Shown in pieces: positions 62,415-64,000 of a DNA stretch of 64,000 nucleotides. Source of the DNA: Bacteroidota bacterium (lineage in GTDB: Bacteria; Bacteroidota; Bacteroidia; Chitinophagales; Saprospiraceae). The notes below the pieces were generated by a model. It saw only the letters and a list, made by a program, of their open reading frames with translations. It was not told the DNA's origin and did not search any database. The number at the start of each line of letters is the position of its first letter. Position 1 is the first letter of the stretch. The position numbers and the translations under genes are program-made. The DNA lies in the NCBI GenBank assembly GCA_016124585.1, contig WGNL01000021.1:124001-188000 (forward strand), read 5' to 3'.

Positions 62415-62688
62415 ATGACAGCAGAATCCTTCAAATCCTCTCCAAAACCCACCCAGCGACAATCCCCTCCTTGCCGCCCTCTGGTACGATGCTCAGGGCA
62501 ACTGGGAAGCCGCACATAATATCGCCCAAGACATCCACACCCGTGACGGCTCATGGCTGCATGCCTACCTCCACCGAAAAGAAGGCGACCAATGGAATGC
62601 TGGCTATTGGTACAGACAGGCGGGAAAGCCTGTGTTTACAAGGAGTTTAGAAGAGGAATGGGAGAAGTTGGTACAGGAGTTTTTATAA
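62415..62688 (+). pseudogene. Small conserved protein gene with a one-base frameshift
   Basis: The ATG at 62415 opens MTAESFKSS. After one extra base near 62440 the frame continues as LQNPPSDNPLLAALWYDAQG, then NWEAAHNIAQDIHTRDGSWL, then HAYLHRKEGDQWNAGYWYRQ and AGKPVFTRSLEEEWEKLVQEFL, to the TAA at 62686. The total of 274 bases is 91 codons plus one base, which fits a single insertion. The text is that of a widespread uncharacterised small soluble protein (LxALWxDxxGxWxxAHxIAQD...WxHAYLHRxEGD). Apart from the shift it looks well preserved, so recent decay or a sequencing error are both possible. Confidence 0.75.
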
Positions 62689-62692
62689 ATTA

Positions 62693-64000
62693 TCACTTTT
62701 TTAAACTTGGGTCCAGCCGATACGCCTTCTCAAAAAATGGCGCCCCTAGTTCCGGCTGTCCACTGTCCTTGTAGGCCGAACCAATGTAAAAATTCAACGT
62801 CGCATTATCTGGGTCGTATTCCAATCCCTGCTTAAACCATTTGATGGCTTCAGTGAAGTTCTTCTGCATAGCATTCACAGCACCGAGGTTGCGGAGCGCA
62901 TCCACCATCCGGGGGTCGTACTGCACGGCTTTTTCGTACACCTCCTTGGCCTTATCGAGTTGGCCACTTTCGAAGAAAATAATGCCCATGTTGCTGTACA
63001 CCAGTGGAAAATTGGGCTTGTACTTCAAGGCAAGGTTATAGTTTTCCATGGCCTTTTCGTAATTCTTTTCCCGATAGTAAGTGAGGCCAAGTTGCGAGTA
63101 GGCATCGTGATAGCCGGGGAACACTTCGATAGCGTGCTCAAATCGTTTCCGGGCCCGCTCATAATACGCTTTTTGTTCTGTGGGGTCAGTAGATTTCAGG
63201 CCTTTTTGAACGATTTCGAGCCCGTAATGAAAGTTCAGCTTGGCACTGTTCGGCGAGGTTTCAATGTCGGTTTCGTAAAGTGTGTAGCTGTCCTTCCAAG
63301 CCATGTTCCTGCTGAAAGTGAGCGCGGAAAATACCAACAAAATGACACCTGCCACAGCCAGTATCGCCGTGTTTTTGCCTAAAATATTGGTAGTAACTGT
63401 TGTATCTGCATTCCAATCCACCTTGAATATTTTCATCAAAATCAAAGCGAGCGCCAAAGCAAAACCAGGTGAGGCCGAGTAAAGCAGCCGGTCGCCGTAA
63501 CTGGTGCCGATGGTGATGAAGAGGTTGGTGAAAATGCTGAAATTGATAAAAAAGAACAGGATGGCAAAAGCCCAGAGACTGCGTTTGCGAAGCGAAAAAA
63601 CAGCGAAAGCGCCCAAGCCAAGCCAAGCCAGCAGTGAGACGAGTACCCGCCAATCTGCCCAAGTGGTGAGTGGAATCTGGTTAAAACCAAAATCGCTGCA
63701 CAGCGGGTACGGCACGAACAACGACCAGAGGTACTTGCCCAGCAACAAAAAAGCGTTTGCGTAATATGCCCCACCATCTGCAGCCACAAGGATGTTGTCG
63801 AGGGAATAGGTCTCGCCGGGGTTGGTCAACGAGCCAATGACAGCCTTGCGCACTAGGATAAACAACAAGGCAGGGCCAAGGTATGGAAGCGTGGTCAGCG
63901 CAATTTTTTTCCCATCGCTTTTGGTGAAAAAATACATCATCAGTGGCACGATGGCCACAAAAGTGACGGCATTTTCTTTACTAAAAAGCGCCAATGTATA
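62693..64000 (-). CDS. TMTC/PMT-like membrane protein with C-terminal TPRs, 5' end outside the window
   Basis: The frame continues past 64000 (…YTLALFSKENA), so the start is missing; 435 codons are visible. The first half has about 7-8 membrane segments, beginning LALFSKENAVTFVAIVPLMMYFF, a motif I know from TMTC-type and other GT-C glycosyltransferase-like proteins. From about 215 residues before the end it becomes a soluble TPR domain of six or so repeats (YHDAYSQLGLTYYREKNYEKAMENYNLALKYKP; VYSNMGIIFFESGQLDKAKEVYEKAVQYDP). Such proteins are thought to glycosylate exported proteins or lipids. The stop lies 4 bases from that of the frameshifted gene, convergent. Confidence 0.88.
   Translation of the reverse strand, partial: YTLALFSKENAVTFVAIVPLMMYFFTKSDGKKIALTTLPYLGPALLFILVRKAVIGSLTNPGETYSLDNILVAADGGAYYANAFLLLGKYLWSLFVPYPLCSDFGFNQIPLTTWADWRVLVSLLAWLGLGAFAVFSLRKRSLWAFAILFFFINFSIFTNLFITIGTSYGDRLLYSASPGFALALALILMKIFKVDWNADTTVTTNILGKNTAILAVAGVILLVFSALTFSRNMAWKDSYTLYETDIETSPNSAKLNFHYGLEIVQKGLKSTDPTEQKAYYERARKRFEHAIEVFPGYHDAYSQLGLTYYREKNYEKAMENYNLALKYKPNFPLVYSNMGIIFFESGQLDKAKEVYEKAVQYDPRMVDALRNLGAVNAMQKNFTEAIKWFKQGLEYDPDNATLNFYIGSAYKDSGQPELGAPFFEKAYRLDPSLKK

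Noticed and set aside
1-64000. CRISPR array or Cas genes near the TPR-CHAT gene
   Set aside because: No regularly spaced short direct repeats with unique spacers and no Cas motif were seen; the CHAT protein is exported, unlike the Cas-linked one.

Overview
The window looks like a chromosome segment of a Bacteroidota bacterium, most probably of the Saprospiraceae/Lewinella-Haliscomenobacter type. The signs are very large secreted multidomain proteins with C-terminal type IX secretion (T9SS) sorting domains, MopE/thrombospondin-3-like Asp-rich repeats, HYR and P domains, promoters fitting the Bacteroidota pattern TTG-N19-TAnnTTTG, and a mobile-gene repertoire (DUF3987/VirE-N, RteC-like, ArdC) typical of the phylum. 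The genus is an inference; no rRNA gene is present.

Layout. 1-6.5 kb is ordinary chromosome: the 5' end of a GH13 alpha-amylase, a polytopic membrane protein, a lipoprotein, a secreted M28 peptidase and a GT4 glycosyltransferase. Two tRNA genes follow, Val(GAC) and Pro(GGG). The tRNA-Pro gene is the integration site of a 36.5-kb integrative element (6857-43402), bounded by perfect 45-bp direct repeats of the tRNA 3' part. It carries a tyrosine recombinase next to the right repeat and 11-bp direct repeats near both ends that look like integrase arm sites. Its left arm holds two small HTH genes, each preceded by the same palindrome, an RteC-like gene and two VirE-N/DUF3987 genes. Its right arm holds a SLOG-like gene almost free of adenine, an ArdC-like antirestriction gene, a Fic gene, small unknown genes and the integrase. 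No relaxase or conjugation genes were seen.

The middle of the element (12-35 kb) is cargo with lower GC and host-like style: a lectin-rich T9SS protein, a dockerin-like secreted protein, an RHS/YD-repeat protein with an AT-rich tip, a 1420-residue Gly-rich adhesin, a stand-alone LytTR regulator, a beta-helix lipoprotein, an all-helical protein, and an ECF sigma factor / membrane TPR anti-sigma-like / exported TPR-CHAT protease cluster. The last cluster is the best candidate for a little-described signalling system.

43.4-64 kb is chromosome again: a GH32-PfkB kinase-MFS fructan/sucrose operon, a 2340-residue fungalysin (M36) with seven tandem repeats, two sulfatases with their formylglycine-generating enzyme, an OmpA-type protein, formate-tetrahydrofolate ligase, a frameshifted small conserved gene, and a membrane TPR protein cut by the window end.
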